From: an endosymbiont of Galathealinum brachiosum
GTDB lineage: Bacteria > Pseudomonadota > Gammaproteobacteria > SZUA-229
DNA: 64,000 nt
Direction: 5' to 3'
NCBI GenBank assembly: GCA_003349885.1
Contig: QFXC01000008.1
Span: 62,001-126,000 of the forward strand
Positions 27,880 through 37,603 of the stretch are shown here, in pieces. Numbering within the stretch: position 1 is the stretch's first letter; every line of letters starts with the position of its first letter. Under the pieces are notes generated by a model. That model searched no databases. It worked only from the letters and a program-made list of their open reading frames with translations, and had not been told where the DNA came from. The translations under genes and the position numbers were made by a program.

Positions 27880-28497
27880 ATGAAATCACTTATTAAAAAT
27901 ATAATTTATTTTTTCACACCTAATTTTTACAATAAATTTCATTCTTCAAGTAAAGATATATATATTACTTTTGACGATGGGCCTAGTTCTGATAATACAT
28001 GTGTGATATTGGATGTTTTTAAGAAGCATAAAATGACAGCGACGTTTTTCTTGATTGGCAGTGAAATGGAAAAACATCCCGATATTGTTAAAAGAATTAT
28101 TAATGAAGATCATGCAATAGGCTACCACTCATTTTCTCATAAAAGCTTGAAATCTATTTCTTTTTTTGAGTTTATTGAAGATCTAAAATCTGCAAAATTA
28201 TTGTTTAATAAGTATTCTATAAAAAATAAATTTTACAGACCACCATATGGTGATCTTACAGTATTTAAATTTTTATGGATGATAGTTACAGGTTGGAAGA
28301 TAATCATGTGGTCACATGATAGTCGAGATTCATTTGATGATAAAAATATTGTATTAGAAAGTATACTGCATGAAGAAATTCAGTTTGGAAGCATTCATCT
28401 GTTCCATGATGATTATGATGATACTGCTGAAATAATGCCAAAAATATTAGAGCATTACTCTAATAATGGTGTTAATTGTGCAAAGATACACATTTAA
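27880..28497 (+). CDS. Polysaccharide deacetylase (NodB homology domain)
   Basis: I place the start at 27880 (MKSLIKNIIYFF), since the upstream in-frame ATG at 27832 lies inside the preceding glycosyltransferase gene. The 205-residue protein is almost only the NodB domain: YITFDDGPSSDNT with the catalytic Asp pair, GYHSFSHKSL with the HxxxH zinc site, FYRPPYGD, and LFHDDYDDT near the end. It would remove N- or O-acetyl groups from sugar units. No cleavable signal is certain. Confidence 0.87.
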   Translation: MKSLIKNIIYFFTPNFYNKFHSSSKDIYITFDDGPSSDNTCVILDVFKKHKMTATFFLIGSEMEKHPDIVKRIINEDHAIGYHSFSHKSLKSISFFEFIEDLKSAKLLFNKYSIKNKFYRPPYGDLTVFKFLWMIVTGWKIIMWSHDSRDSFDDKNIVLESILHEEIQFGSIHLFHDDYDDTAEIMPKILEHYSNNGVNCAKIHI

Positions 28498-28523
28498 ATA
28501 TTTATTAATTTTGATGAGAATTT

Positions 28524-29999
28524 ATGAGTAATAAAAGTGATATAGGGCGTTTTTTTAAGCATTCGGGTATTTATGCTTTCGGTAATATTTTAAATAGAAT
28601 AGGTGCGTTTTTATTGTTACCTATATATACAACTTATTTAACTGTCGCTAACTATGGTGCTTTAGAATTATTTTATACTATATCTGCCGTTATTAGTGGC
28701 ATATTAGCTGTTGGTATAGCGCATGCAACTTTACGATTTTATTTCGAATATGATAAGCAGACTGACCGAAATGCTGTAGTAAGTACCAATTTAATTGTTT
28801 CAGCTTTAATAGCTCTTGTTGGAGTGTCAATCGCTTTTTATTTTGATAATAAAATTGCAGCTTTTGTATTTGACACAGTTGATGATAATGTATTAATGGG
28901 CTTATATATTGTTTTAGCAACAATGGTTTTAGAACTCTCATCACAGGTTTGTCTCGCTTATCTAAGGGCTAGAGAATTATCTGTGTTTTATGTGCTTTTA
29001 TCATTTGTAAAACTGGTCATTCAGGTATCAATCAATAGTTATTTAGTCATTGTTGAGGGCATGGGTATAGTAGGCATATTAGCTGGTAATTTTGTAGCTG
29101 TTTTTATAGGCTGGTTAATGCTTATTTGTTATACGTTATATTGCTGTGGCTTTCAATTTCACTTAGATAAGATGAAAAGCATTGTTGTTTATAGTTTTCC
29201 TTTCCTATTGGGTACATTAGTAAGTATTGTTGCAGTAAATGCAGATCGATTTATGTTAAATATGTTTATGGGATTGGAAGCAGTAGGTATATACGCATTA
29301 GCCTTAAAATTAACTCTTCTTATTGAAGTGTTAGTTGCTGAACCATTTAGTAAATCATATGGTGCATATAGGTTTTCAATAATGAAGAATGATGATGCTG
29401 ATCATACTCAAAAACGTATAACAGGTTATATGTCTCTTATTGTATCAATAGTATTGATATTAATAGTATATTCATCGCATGAAATTATTACACTTATGTC
29501 AAGCCCAGAATTTTATACTGCGGTTACAATATTACCTGTGCTTATTTTTATTGGTGGATTTAAAGTATTTACATATATATTTCAAACAGGAATTTTGTAT
29601 AAAAAAGCGACTAAACATATTTTCACATTAAGTGTCATTGGCTGTATATCAATTATAATTTTAAATTATATTTTTATAAATGCATATGGTTTGATTGGAG
29701 CGTGTATTGCCAAAGTTCTAGCTTCTGCCATTGTGTTATTTTCTACAAATTATATTTCTCAAAGATATATGAAGATTGATTATGCATATTTTGATTTATT
29801 TAAAGTCTTATTTATTACTATTTTATTTATCGTGTTAGGTGTGCTTGCAAATGATTTAGACTTTTGGGTAGCCATTGGCAGTAAACTTGTATTATTTGGA
29901 TTGTTGATTATTACTTTGTTTTATTCTGGAGTTCTTAATAAAACTGATAAAGAGAAAGGTTTCAATTTTATTAAATCACAGATTTCAAAAAATAAATAG
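28524..29999 (+). CDS. Wzx-type polysaccharide flippase
   Basis: The 491-residue protein has about 12-14 hydrophobic helices and the characteristic start FFKHSGIYAFGNILNRIGAFLLLPIYTTYLTVANYGALELF. VVNADRFMLNMFMGLEAVGIYALALKL marks the second half. It belongs to the MOP/MATE-like polysaccharide export superfamily and would move the lipid-linked repeat unit to the periplasmic face. It is the only flippase in the locus, which together with the Wzy-like protein and Wzz-like protein indicates a Wzx/Wzy-dependent route. Confidence 0.9.
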   Translation: MSNKSDIGRFFKHSGIYAFGNILNRIGAFLLLPIYTTYLTVANYGALELFYTISAVISGILAVGIAHATLRFYFEYDKQTDRNAVVSTNLIVSALIALVGVSIAFYFDNKIAAFVFDTVDDNVLMGLYIVLATMVLELSSQVCLAYLRARELSVFYVLLSFVKLVIQVSINSYLVIVEGMGIVGILAGNFVAVFIGWLMLICYTLYCCGFQFHLDKMKSIVVYSFPFLLGTLVSIVAVNADRFMLNMFMGLEAVGIYALALKLTLLIEVLVAEPFSKSYGAYRFSIMKNDDADHTQKRITGYMSLIVSIVLILIVYSSHEIITLMSSPEFYTAVTILPVLIFIGGFKVFTYIFQTGILYKKATKHIFTLSVIGCISIIILNYIFINAYGLIGACIAKVLASAIVLFSTNYISQRYMKIDYAYFDLFKVLFITILFIVLGVLANDLDFWVAIGSKLVLFGLLIITLFYSGVLNKTDKEKGFNFIKSQISKNK

Positions 30000-30011
30000 A
30001 TTGGATTACAT

Positions 30012-31517
30012 ATGCAGAATATCGCAAATAGTGGATGGCTTTATCAAATTGGCGATGTGATTTTTGGCGACGTACTAACCATAAATTGTGATAATTTAAG
30101 TGATGTATTGAATGTATATTCCAAGAGCATATATAAAATATCTGAAGCTACATTTAATATTAAAAATAATGTGTTTTCTAAAATAAGCAATAAAAAGTAT
30201 GATTGTATTATTGTTAATGCTGTTGATAATGGTAATGAAAATCCTGAGTTTATTGAATATTTAAATAGTTATTTAAAAATAAACGGTATTATTGCTGTTG
30301 TTGAAATTAATGATACCAACTTTAAAAATGTTTTTACTTATAAATATTTCTATAATGTTTTAAGAAAAGTTATTAATAGTTCTGAAGGTGATAATTTTGA
30401 TGGCTATTATATGCAATCTATATATGGAAAAATAAATCAAGTATTTTACTCTAGTGGTTATAAGTCTGTTAAAAACCCATTTCTTTTAAAAGAAAAGTTA
30501 AGGCAGATTTATTTGAATAAGTATTTATATCCTTTGTTTAGCTCGTTAGTTCTTAAAATATATAATACTTCAAATTTTAAACATAAAACTGTATTAGAAA
30601 ATATTATAAATAATATTAATTCAGATTTAAATTCGGATATTATTTTCAAATCGGTAACTAAGTATCTAGTTATTCCATATAAAGTGTTAGCTACAGTAAA
30701 AGACATTGAAAATAATGAGTATATTTTCTTATTATTAAGGGGAGCAGATAAGAATGTAAGGGCAAATATAGAATTAGAGATGATCAACTATCTCAATGCT
30801 GAATATCCTATGCTATCTAAGTACTTGTCAAAATCAATTATTAGTGGTATTTATAAAAATGTAGAATATATAATCTATAAGAAAATACCGGGAGTTTCTA
30901 TAGATTCATATTTTACTGATTACAATATAGCTGAACGTGCAGCATTCGATATGTTAGTGTCGATTGGTGAAATGAGTGCGCAATCTAATCAAGATAATGT
31001 TTTAAATAATACTACTAAAAAATGGTTTAATTCATTAAAGTCATATGAGAATGCTAATCCCGAATATAGCAATTATTTAGATACTTTGTTTGAATCTTTA
31101 ACGAAAGAAGTCAATGAAAACATATGTGATTTAGTTCTATTTCATGGGGATTATAAAATTGAGAATTTGATATACGATCCTCTTAACTATGAAGTCAATG
31201 GTATTATCGATTGGGACTTATCAGAGAAACAACATCTGCCAGGCTTAGATTTATTATATCTTATCTTCTACACTCGCAGAATTAAAAATTCAACTTCTTT
31301 CATTTCTGAGTGTGAAAATGTTTTTTTAAAAGAAGGGTTTTCAGACAACGAACAAGCGTTGTTGGATGAATATTTTATTAAGTTTGATATAAGTATGAAT
31401 ATGTTCAGAGTTATCAAATTATTTTTTATTCTACATCATTTTTCTTGTCGTGAACGTACAGGATATGAAGTTGCTTGGCTTACTGATTTATTTAATAAAA
31501 TTTGGAATGTTAACTAA
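30012..31517 (+). CDS. Two-part protein: methyltransferase-like N-terminus and aminoglycoside-phosphotransferase-like kinase
   Basis: Residues 1 to about 150 resemble the later half of a class I methyltransferase sheet (YDCIIVNAVDNGNENPEFIEYLNSYLKINGIIAVVEIN), without a clear glycine-rich SAM loop. The C-terminal half (about 230-501) is an APH/choline-kinase-type domain: LVLFHGDYKIENLIYD (catalytic HxDxxxxN) and NGIIDWDLSEKQHLPGLDLLYLI (metal-binding Asp). Such kinases in surface-polysaccharide loci phosphorylate small molecules or sugars. The activity is inferred, the substrate is unknown. It lies between the flippase and a GT2 gene. Confidence 0.6.
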   Translation: MQNIANSGWLYQIGDVIFGDVLTINCDNLSDVLNVYSKSIYKISEATFNIKNNVFSKISNKKYDCIIVNAVDNGNENPEFIEYLNSYLKINGIIAVVEINDTNFKNVFTYKYFYNVLRKVINSSEGDNFDGYYMQSIYGKINQVFYSSGYKSVKNPFLLKEKLRQIYLNKYLYPLFSSLVLKIYNTSNFKHKTVLENIINNINSDLNSDIIFKSVTKYLVIPYKVLATVKDIENNEYIFLLLRGADKNVRANIELEMINYLNAEYPMLSKYLSKSIISGIYKNVEYIIYKKIPGVSIDSYFTDYNIAERAAFDMLVSIGEMSAQSNQDNVLNNTTKKWFNSLKSYENANPEYSNYLDTLFESLTKEVNENICDLVLFHGDYKIENLIYDPLNYEVNGIIDWDLSEKQHLPGLDLLYLIFYTRRIKNSTSFISECENVFLKEGFSDNEQALLDEYFIKFDISMNMFRVIKLFFILHHFSCRERTGYEVAWLTDLFNKIWNVN

Positions 31518-31563
31518 ATAACATTATTAAATTAGTATTTGTCTTAAAAATATAGAGAGTTTT

Positions 31564-32475
31564 ATGTCGATATTAGAAAAAAAACCTTTAGTTTCAATAA
31601 TTATTCCCGCTTATAATTCGGAAGAATTTATTGGAAGAGCACTTGATAGTGTTTTTTCACAAACGTATAATAATTATGAAATTATTGTTATAGATGATGG
31701 TTCTATTGATGAAACAAGCAATATAGTTAGGTCTTATGAACAAAATATTGTTTATTTATACCAAGAAAATGCAGGTGTATCAGCTGCAAGGAATGCAGGT
31801 ATATCTATTGCTACTGGTGAATTAATAGCTTTATTAGATTCGGATGATTTATGGTATCCAGATAAACTTGAAATACAGGTGAATGCATATCTGAACAACC
31901 CTGAAGTGTCATTAATACATACAGGAATTGATAAGTCTCCAGATTTTAAAGGTTATGTTCCTATAGTAAATGATGATTTAATACCTGTAATTAAAGAATT
32001 TGAAGCTGTATTTAAAGATTCTAATTTAAAAACATCTAGTATAATGATACCTAAAAAGGTTTTAGATGATGTGGGGCTTTTTAATGTTGAATTACCAACT
32101 GCAGAAGATCGAGACCTTTTTCTAAGGTGTTCATATAACAAGTTGGTTATATTTATACCTCAAATACTTGTTTTTTATCCTATCTTTAATGGTTCACTAA
32201 GTGATGAATTGCGATCTTATCAGGATAATATAGATGTTATAGATGCATTTATTAAATGTCATCCAGAGTTCCTTCTAAACAATAAAACTCTTGTAAATAA
32301 TGCTAAGTCATTAATTTATTATGAGTACGCAGATGATTTATGCTTTAAAAATCATTGTTTTGAATCAATCTCTGCAGCAATTAAATCTATACGTTATAAA
32401 TTTAATACTGCGTCAATCTTAATAGGAGCCAAGGCTTTTTTTAAGATTCTATTACTATCATGTAAGAATAAATAG
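31564..32475 (+). CDS. Glycosyltransferase family 2
   Basis: A textbook GT-A domain opens the 303-residue protein: LVSIIIPAYNSEEFIGRALDSVFSQTYNNYEIIVIDDGSIDETSNIV, then ENAGVSAARNAGI and IALLDSDDLWYPDKLE with the DxD metal motif. AEDRDLFLRCSYN is the catalytic-base region. The last 80 residues are helical. It is the last gene of the long same-strand run. The next gene is convergent, 17 bases away. Confidence 0.9.
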   Translation: MSILEKKPLVSIIIPAYNSEEFIGRALDSVFSQTYNNYEIIVIDDGSIDETSNIVRSYEQNIVYLYQENAGVSAARNAGISIATGELIALLDSDDLWYPDKLEIQVNAYLNNPEVSLIHTGIDKSPDFKGYVPIVNDDLIPVIKEFEAVFKDSNLKTSSIMIPKKVLDDVGLFNVELPTAEDRDLFLRCSYNKLVIFIPQILVFYPIFNGSLSDELRSYQDNIDVIDAFIKCHPEFLLNNKTLVNNAKSLIYYEYADDLCFKNHCFESISAAIKSIRYKFNTASILIGAKAFFKILLLSCKNK

Positions 32476-32492
32476 TATAAATAGTATAAATT

Positions 32493-33518
32493 TTATTTAA
32501 AAATAGCTGGAAACGATAGCATAGCTTTAAATCTATGCATATGTGTATAACGTTCTACATGCAATCTTTTAATTTCATAAATATTCTTTAGTGGTAGTCT
32601 TTCACTGCCGGATACATAAGATAGGCCTAATTTGTATCCGGCTATTTTACATTCTTCTATTACATTTTCATTGAACTCATTAGTGCCACCAACAGGATAG
32701 GCTATAGTGTCTATTTGTCTATTTATATGGGCTTCGATTTCATGTTTTGAATGTTGGATTTCATGAGTTAATTCTTTAGCTGTAAGTTTTGATAAAATAG
32801 GATGGCTTACTGTATGTGAGCCAAATTCTATATCATTATTACTCATTTCTAAAACTTGAACCCAATTTAGGGAAGAAGATTTATTTTTATCATCATCAAA
32901 TATTTTTACATCTAATATGTTTTTCATTTCATTTAAACAGTTTATTCTCGATTTATTATCTAAATTTTTTAGATATCCAAGTATGTTTTCTGTAGTTTGT
33001 CTTTTACTGAATATTTCTTCACCTATGTCGAATGAGGTGTTATCAATACTAAATGTTATATTTTTATGATCAGTCTTATATATGTTGTATGCCACCCAAT
33101 CAAACCAAAATACTTTGTTATTGCTTATATATTCAGTTGAAAGAAAAATAGTAGCTGGTATTTTTAGCTTTTTCAATATGGGGTATGCATTAGAATAGTT
33201 ATCAAAATGTCCATCATCAAAAGTAATTACAACTGGATTTCTTGGTAAGCTATAGTCATTGCTTAGGCTGTCTATAAGGTTTTTTAGTGATATAGGATTG
33301 TAATGAGATTTTACATAATTCATTTGTTCTTCAAAATCAAACTTATTAGCACTAATCAATTCAGGATCAAATGGGAATTTTTCTTCATTATCTAAGTTAT
33401 ATATTCTATGATATGCTAATATTTTTATTGATTTAAATAATGTGTTATCAACTGTATTTAATAGTTGTAACAACTTTAGATTTGATAGTATTTTTGCCAG
33501 TAGATCTTTCTTATTCAT
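32493..33518 (-). CDS. Polysaccharide deacetylase
   Basis: The 341-residue protein contains a NodB domain at about 90-320: NPVVITFDDGHFDNYSNAYPIL (catalytic Asp pair), VFWFDWVAYNI, EFGSHTVSHPILSKLTAKEL (zinc HxxxH) and IDTIAYPVGGTNEFN. A helical insert lies between the first and second motifs. The length and motifs match deacetylases of lipopolysaccharide or capsule loci. It is the third clear deacetylase in the locus, which suggests either several N-acetylated sugars or a chain-modifying role. Confidence 0.87.
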   Translation of the reverse strand: MNKKDLLAKILSNLKLLQLLNTVDNTLFKSIKILAYHRIYNLDNEEKFPFDPELISANKFDFEEQMNYVKSHYNPISLKNLIDSLSNDYSLPRNPVVITFDDGHFDNYSNAYPILKKLKIPATIFLSTEYISNNKVFWFDWVAYNIYKTDHKNITFSIDNTSFDIGEEIFSKRQTTENILGYLKNLDNKSRINCLNEMKNILDVKIFDDDKNKSSSLNWVQVLEMSNNDIEFGSHTVSHPILSKLTAKELTHEIQHSKHEIEAHINRQIDTIAYPVGGTNEFNENVIEECKIAGYKLGLSYVSGSERLPLKNIYEIKRLHVERYTHMHRFKAMLSFPAIFK

Positions 33519-33551
33519 ATTTTATTAAACTTTAATTATATTTATTGAGAT

Positions 33552-34376
33552 TTACGACTTTTCAATTAGTCTATTATATATATCTTCGCATTTTTCTTTT
33601 ATGCTATCTTGCAAAGTGAAATTGACTTTTTTAGATACAGCATTTGATCTGATTGCATTGCAATAAAATGAATAATACGGCAGGTTTAGAAATTTACATG
33701 TTTTAGAGATCTCTACATCTGGTTGACTAACTAGTTTTTCATAATTTATAAGTATCACGTTTTTATTGTCTTTAATATCCCAATATATACTATTTCTCAC
33801 TATCCAAAATAGACCGTAAGCATCGGCATCAGATAATTCTTCTAATTTAAATTGTTGTATAAATTCATTAATATCTTTAGGTATTGATTCATTAAGCCAG
33901 TTTTTTATATTTTTATCAAAGAATGGTTTAATATAATCATGTGAATTATATTTATAATAATGTAAGTGTGAATCTATAACATCTTGATAGTGTCTAAACA
34001 TCCATACTGATTTACTATTCGAATATTGCTTCAATAAATTATTGGCATGTTGACTTTCATATAATGGTTTAATAGCCATATAGTTGAATAATTCATTATT
34101 TAATATTCTATCTACGTCTTGCTGTGGTTTTAACCTATGATGTTTTTCAGTAGAAACATCATAAAAATATGGCTCATCACCTTCACCATGGTATTTTACC
34201 GATGGATCTAAGCTAATAATATTTTGAATAATAGTTGTACCTGATCTTTGACATCCAAATATAAATATTACTTTAGTAATTTTCGTTATAGATAAAATAG
34301 ATAGGATCATTTCTCTTAATTTATTTACTTTATATGATGAATACCATGATAGTTTTAAGTTTTTTATATTTATCAT
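33552..34376 (-). CDS. Sulfotransferase family protein
   Basis: The PAPS-binding loop is VIFIFGCQRSGTTIIQNIISLDP at about 37-58. A conserved Arg-Ser-type region, VWMFRHYQDVIDSHLHYYK, matches the 3'-phosphate site. The remaining part is helical, with ILINYEKLVSQPDVEISKTCKFLNLPY, the usual C-terminal block of sulfotransferases. At 274 residues it is complete. It is transcribed with the deacetylase downstream (33 bases). It differs from the sulfotransferase at 17641-18429, so two distinct sulfation steps are likely. Confidence 0.82.
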   Translation of the reverse strand: MINIKNLKLSWYSSYKVNKLREMILSILSITKITKVIFIFGCQRSGTTIIQNIISLDPSVKYHGEGDEPYFYDVSTEKHHRLKPQQDVDRILNNELFNYMAIKPLYESQHANNLLKQYSNSKSVWMFRHYQDVIDSHLHYYKYNSHDYIKPFFDKNIKNWLNESIPKDINEFIQQFKLEELSDADAYGLFWIVRNSIYWDIKDNKNVILINYEKLVSQPDVEISKTCKFLNLPYYSFYCNAIRSNAVSKKVNFTLQDSIKEKCEDIYNRLIEKS

Positions 34377-34472
34377 TATCTTAATTGTTCTAGCTGATTT
34401 TCATAGATTATAACTGTTTATCAGTGATCATGTCATTGTTAAGTGCTCTTATTATTTTTACTAATAAAGCAC

Positions 34473-34504
34473 AAAAAAGCCACCTAAATATTAATTTAGG
34501 TGGC
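34473..34504 (-). terminator. Rho-independent terminator of the 34528-37260 gene
   Basis: A perfect inverted repeat GCCACCTAAAT / ATTTAGGTGGC (34479-34489 and 34494-34504) ends, on the minus strand, in a run of six T residues. It lies 24 bases after the stop of the beta-helix lipoprotein gene. Confidence 0.9.
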
Positions 34505-34527
34505 CATATTGATCATTATTTGACTAA

Positions 34528-37260
34528 TTAAGGTAAAGGTGTAGGAGCCACATCACAAATATTAGCAGGACATGCTAAAACTGTGGTTGATTCCCATAGA
34601 TATCGGGTTAATGATTTACCTGAATCACACCAAGCTGACGAGTTACTGTCAGTTCTACCATAGTCTGATAGAGAGTTAGGATCACAAAAATCCTCATATA
34701 TTTCATCTTCAAACATCCAGGGCCAAAGTTTCTCAGTTGACTCTACACCGTTGTAATATCTATATATTGCATTAGCGCCCCTAGGTTTATTATTTGATCC
34801 CAGGTTTGAATTAAGAAGTGTTGCTGTATCATTGGTAAATACATACTCAAGGTTTGGATCAATGACAAGAGAAGTATCACTAGAAGTATTGTTAGTGCTA
34901 TTTCCGTATAAAATATTATACGTTTCAGTTACTTCACCTGTGATTGCATTAGAGCCGCCATTATTTAATATAAGGCTATTCTTTAATACATTTCCAGATG
35001 TTTCACTAGAAAAGTTACCGTAACCACCTTCAGGGTGACCAAATACAGTCATGTTATTGAATGTTGTATTTTCAACTCTTTTGTTTATGGTTAAACCTCG
35101 GCGACTGTTATTAAAGATAACGCCATTTTCAAAATGATTTTGATTGTGCGGAGCACTGCGTCCAGATAACGAAATAGCTAAACCTATATTGTTATGAATC
35201 ACTAAACCATAAAAACGATTGTTTTCTGAGCCAGTGAATGGTGCTGTATCACCATTATCACCACCAGCTAATAATAATGCCCCTTTATCTCCACCAACAC
35301 CGGGTGGTCTATAACCTGAGTCAATAATAACTACATTTTCAAATAAGCTATCATGAGTATTATAAACACCAAGTGCATTACGTGGATCATCGGGTTTATA
35401 ATTTGCCCCATACCATTGATCCCAACGAATTAGAACACGACGCAACGTTATATTACGGCTACCATATATTGAAGTCGTATAACGCCCAGCTCCAAATACC
35501 CACGCATCTTCAATCAAAACATCATTTGATCGACCAATCAGAATTCCATTACAGTTATTATTTAAACATGATCCTTTTACTGATATTTTGCGTAAAACAA
35601 TATGATGAGTATCAGTATTACCTGTTGCAGGCTGTCCATCTCGACTATTTACCTCAAGTACAGCTCTTTCTCCCGAATTTTGAAGTTTAAAACCTTCAAA
35701 TTCTAGATAGCTCACTTCAGTTATATCCAGTGCAGTTCCGACGCCTGAGCCATCAATGGTTACTTGTAATGGATTTACTGCTCGTACATATATTGGGGCA
35801 GATGATAAACCACTAACTGTTGGTGTTATATTTTCTCTATATATACCATCAACAACATTCAGTGTTTGACCTGGGCTAAGTTTATTTATTGATGTTTGTA
35901 GCGTTTTCCAAGGAGCGCTTTCACTACCAGAATTATTATCATTACCACTATTTGAAACAAAATAACCTGATAAACCTGAAGAAACATAATTAGCAGTAGT
36001 GATTAATAGGGTATTACTATTTGATGTGTTATTTACCGAATCAAAAGCAATAATTGAATACTGGAAAACACTACTTGGTTGTAATGCAGTATCACTATAC
36101 GAGGTTTCAGTGGTGGTAGCTATTAATGAACCATTACGCATAATGCGATAGCCACTCAAGCTAATATTATCAGTTGATGCTGTCCATTGAATACTAATAC
36201 TAGAACTTGTTGGTTGTGATGAACTGCTTAGTACGGGAGCACTAGGTGCTTCATTATCTGAAATAGATGCAGTAGTTGTAATTGATAGTGCATTACTACT
36301 TGCATTGTTTCCAGCGTTATCAAATGCTGAAACAGTATATTGATAATTAGTTGATGGTTGTAACTCTGTATCTGTGAACAATAGTTTTGTAGTTGTCGCA
36401 ATCTGTACACCGTCTCTATATATTTTATAACCTGCAACAGCAATATTATCAGCAGAAGTGTCCCATAATAATTGTACTGATGTACTTATTAAACTGCTAG
36501 ATGAGTATCTTAGGTTTGTTGGAGTACTTGGTGCTAGCGTATCAGTATCGATAGGTAGCTTATTATTATCAACACTAACATCTTGATCTGTACAATTAAC
36601 ACCTGTGGTGTTACTAAGATATTGGACACTCAATTTAGCAGATTTATTTTCATCTAAATCATGTGATACAGCAATTCGTTGACCTTCGCCTGTAATTGAA
36701 AATGTAATATAATTACATTGATTCCATTCAGCCTTATCTATTAACGGTTGAAGTAAAGATTTTATTTCAGGAGTTTCTTGTATTTCATTAGTCTCATTTA
36801 CTTCTGACCATTCTAAAGGTTGCCATTTGATGGAATTATTTAAATATTGACGTTGACTTATATTATATTGTTGCGTTGAAAATGAAGAGGAATTACTACT
36901 ATCTTCCGCTGTAATATTTAAATTTGCAATTCCATAAGACTCTTCATCTGTTGTAAATTGAATACTGGCACTTTCTATAATTGCATCTTTAGGTATACCA
37001 ATTTGAAAACGAAGTGCAACTAACTGAGTTCCACTATAGCTATCATAAATCATTTCCATATCACTACTAGACAAATCAATTGTGCCATTCGTATGCTCTT
37101 CAGCATCATCACTTTTATCTTGAATACTTATGTTGAATGACTGAGGTTTTTGAGAATAATTTTGTGGCTTATCTGTGTATTCAGATGTAGTACCTGAACA
37201 ACCTTGTAGTATCACTAAGCTAGCGATGCTTATGTAATGCCAAAATAAAGAATTTTTCAT
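34528..37260 (-). CDS. Large lipoprotein: N-terminal jelly-roll-like domain, two fibronectin III domains, parallel beta-helix (paralogue 2)
   Basis: The signal ends in lipobox LILQGC (about 17-22). Residues about 45-215 form a beta-rich DNRLRE-like domain (VALRFQIGIPKDAIIESASIQFTT). Two fibronectin III domains follow (about 245-330 and 338-425), each with YKIYRDGVQI / YRIMRNGSLI and the YQYTVSAFD / FQYSIIAFD strand. The rest (about 435-910) is the beta-helix shared with 37604-39211 and 18565-20016. The fold suggests binding and processing of the exported polymer at the outer membrane, as a lyase or epimerase. Stretches of DNA are nearly identical to the neighbouring copy, which points to recent duplication or conversion. 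Confidence 0.8.
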   Translation of the reverse strand: MKNSLFWHYISIASLVILQGCSGTTSEYTDKPQNYSQKPQSFNISIQDKSDDAEEHTNGTIDLSSSDMEMIYDSYSGTQLVALRFQIGIPKDAIIESASIQFTTDEESYGIANLNITAEDSSNSSSFSTQQYNISQRQYLNNSIKWQPLEWSEVNETNEIQETPEIKSLLQPLIDKAEWNQCNYITFSITGEGQRIAVSHDLDENKSAKLSVQYLSNTTGVNCTDQDVSVDNNKLPIDTDTLAPSTPTNLRYSSSSLISTSVQLLWDTSADNIAVAGYKIYRDGVQIATTTKLLFTDTELQPSTNYQYTVSAFDNAGNNASSNALSITTTASISDNEAPSAPVLSSSSQPTSSSISIQWTASTDNISLSGYRIMRNGSLIATTTETSYSDTALQPSSVFQYSIIAFDSVNNTSNSNTLLITTANYVSSGLSGYFVSNSGNDNNSGSESAPWKTLQTSINKLSPGQTLNVVDGIYRENITPTVSGLSSAPIYVRAVNPLQVTIDGSGVGTALDITEVSYLEFEGFKLQNSGERAVLEVNSRDGQPATGNTDTHHIVLRKISVKGSCLNNNCNGILIGRSNDVLIEDAWVFGAGRYTTSIYGSRNITLRRVLIRWDQWYGANYKPDDPRNALGVYNTHDSLFENVVIIDSGYRPPGVGGDKGALLLAGGDNGDTAPFTGSENNRFYGLVIHNNIGLAISLSGRSAPHNQNHFENGVIFNNSRRGLTINKRVENTTFNNMTVFGHPEGGYGNFSSETSGNVLKNSLILNNGGSNAITGEVTETYNILYGNSTNNTSSDTSLVIDPNLEYVFTNDTATLLNSNLGSNNKPRGANAIYRYYNGVESTEKLWPWMFEDEIYEDFCDPNSLSDYGRTDSNSSAWCDSGKSLTRYLWESTTVLACPANICDVAPTPLP

Positions 37261-37603
37261 GGTTTTTTACCTAATTTCATGTGGAAGGTTTATACAAACA
37301 TATATATTTGAGTAACAATCAATATGACGTTATCAATTAGGTATAATCATTTTTCTTTAACTAACGAATGTAATTATAGGGTGATAGGCTTATATAACTG
37401 TGAACAGTTTCATGTTTACTACCCGTTCAGGTCATTCGACTATATAATGGTTTAATTATGTGATGTGACTCACGATTTTCCGTATATATTAAATTGCTAG
37501 ATGAGTTTAAAAATAGAATTAATTTGAGATTAAGGTCATTACTGAAATATATTGACTTAATCAGCAATGCCATTTGACGGTCGAAACTATAAAGGACTTT
37601 ATT
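37261..37603. promoter_or_regulatory. 343-base gap upstream of the large beta-helix lipoprotein gene
   Basis: No gene is seen. The stretch separates two same-strand beta-helix genes, so it probably carries the promoter of 34528-37260. It includes TGATGTGACTCACGAT at 37461-37476, which differs by one base from a sequence at 1019-1034. Confidence 0.3.
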
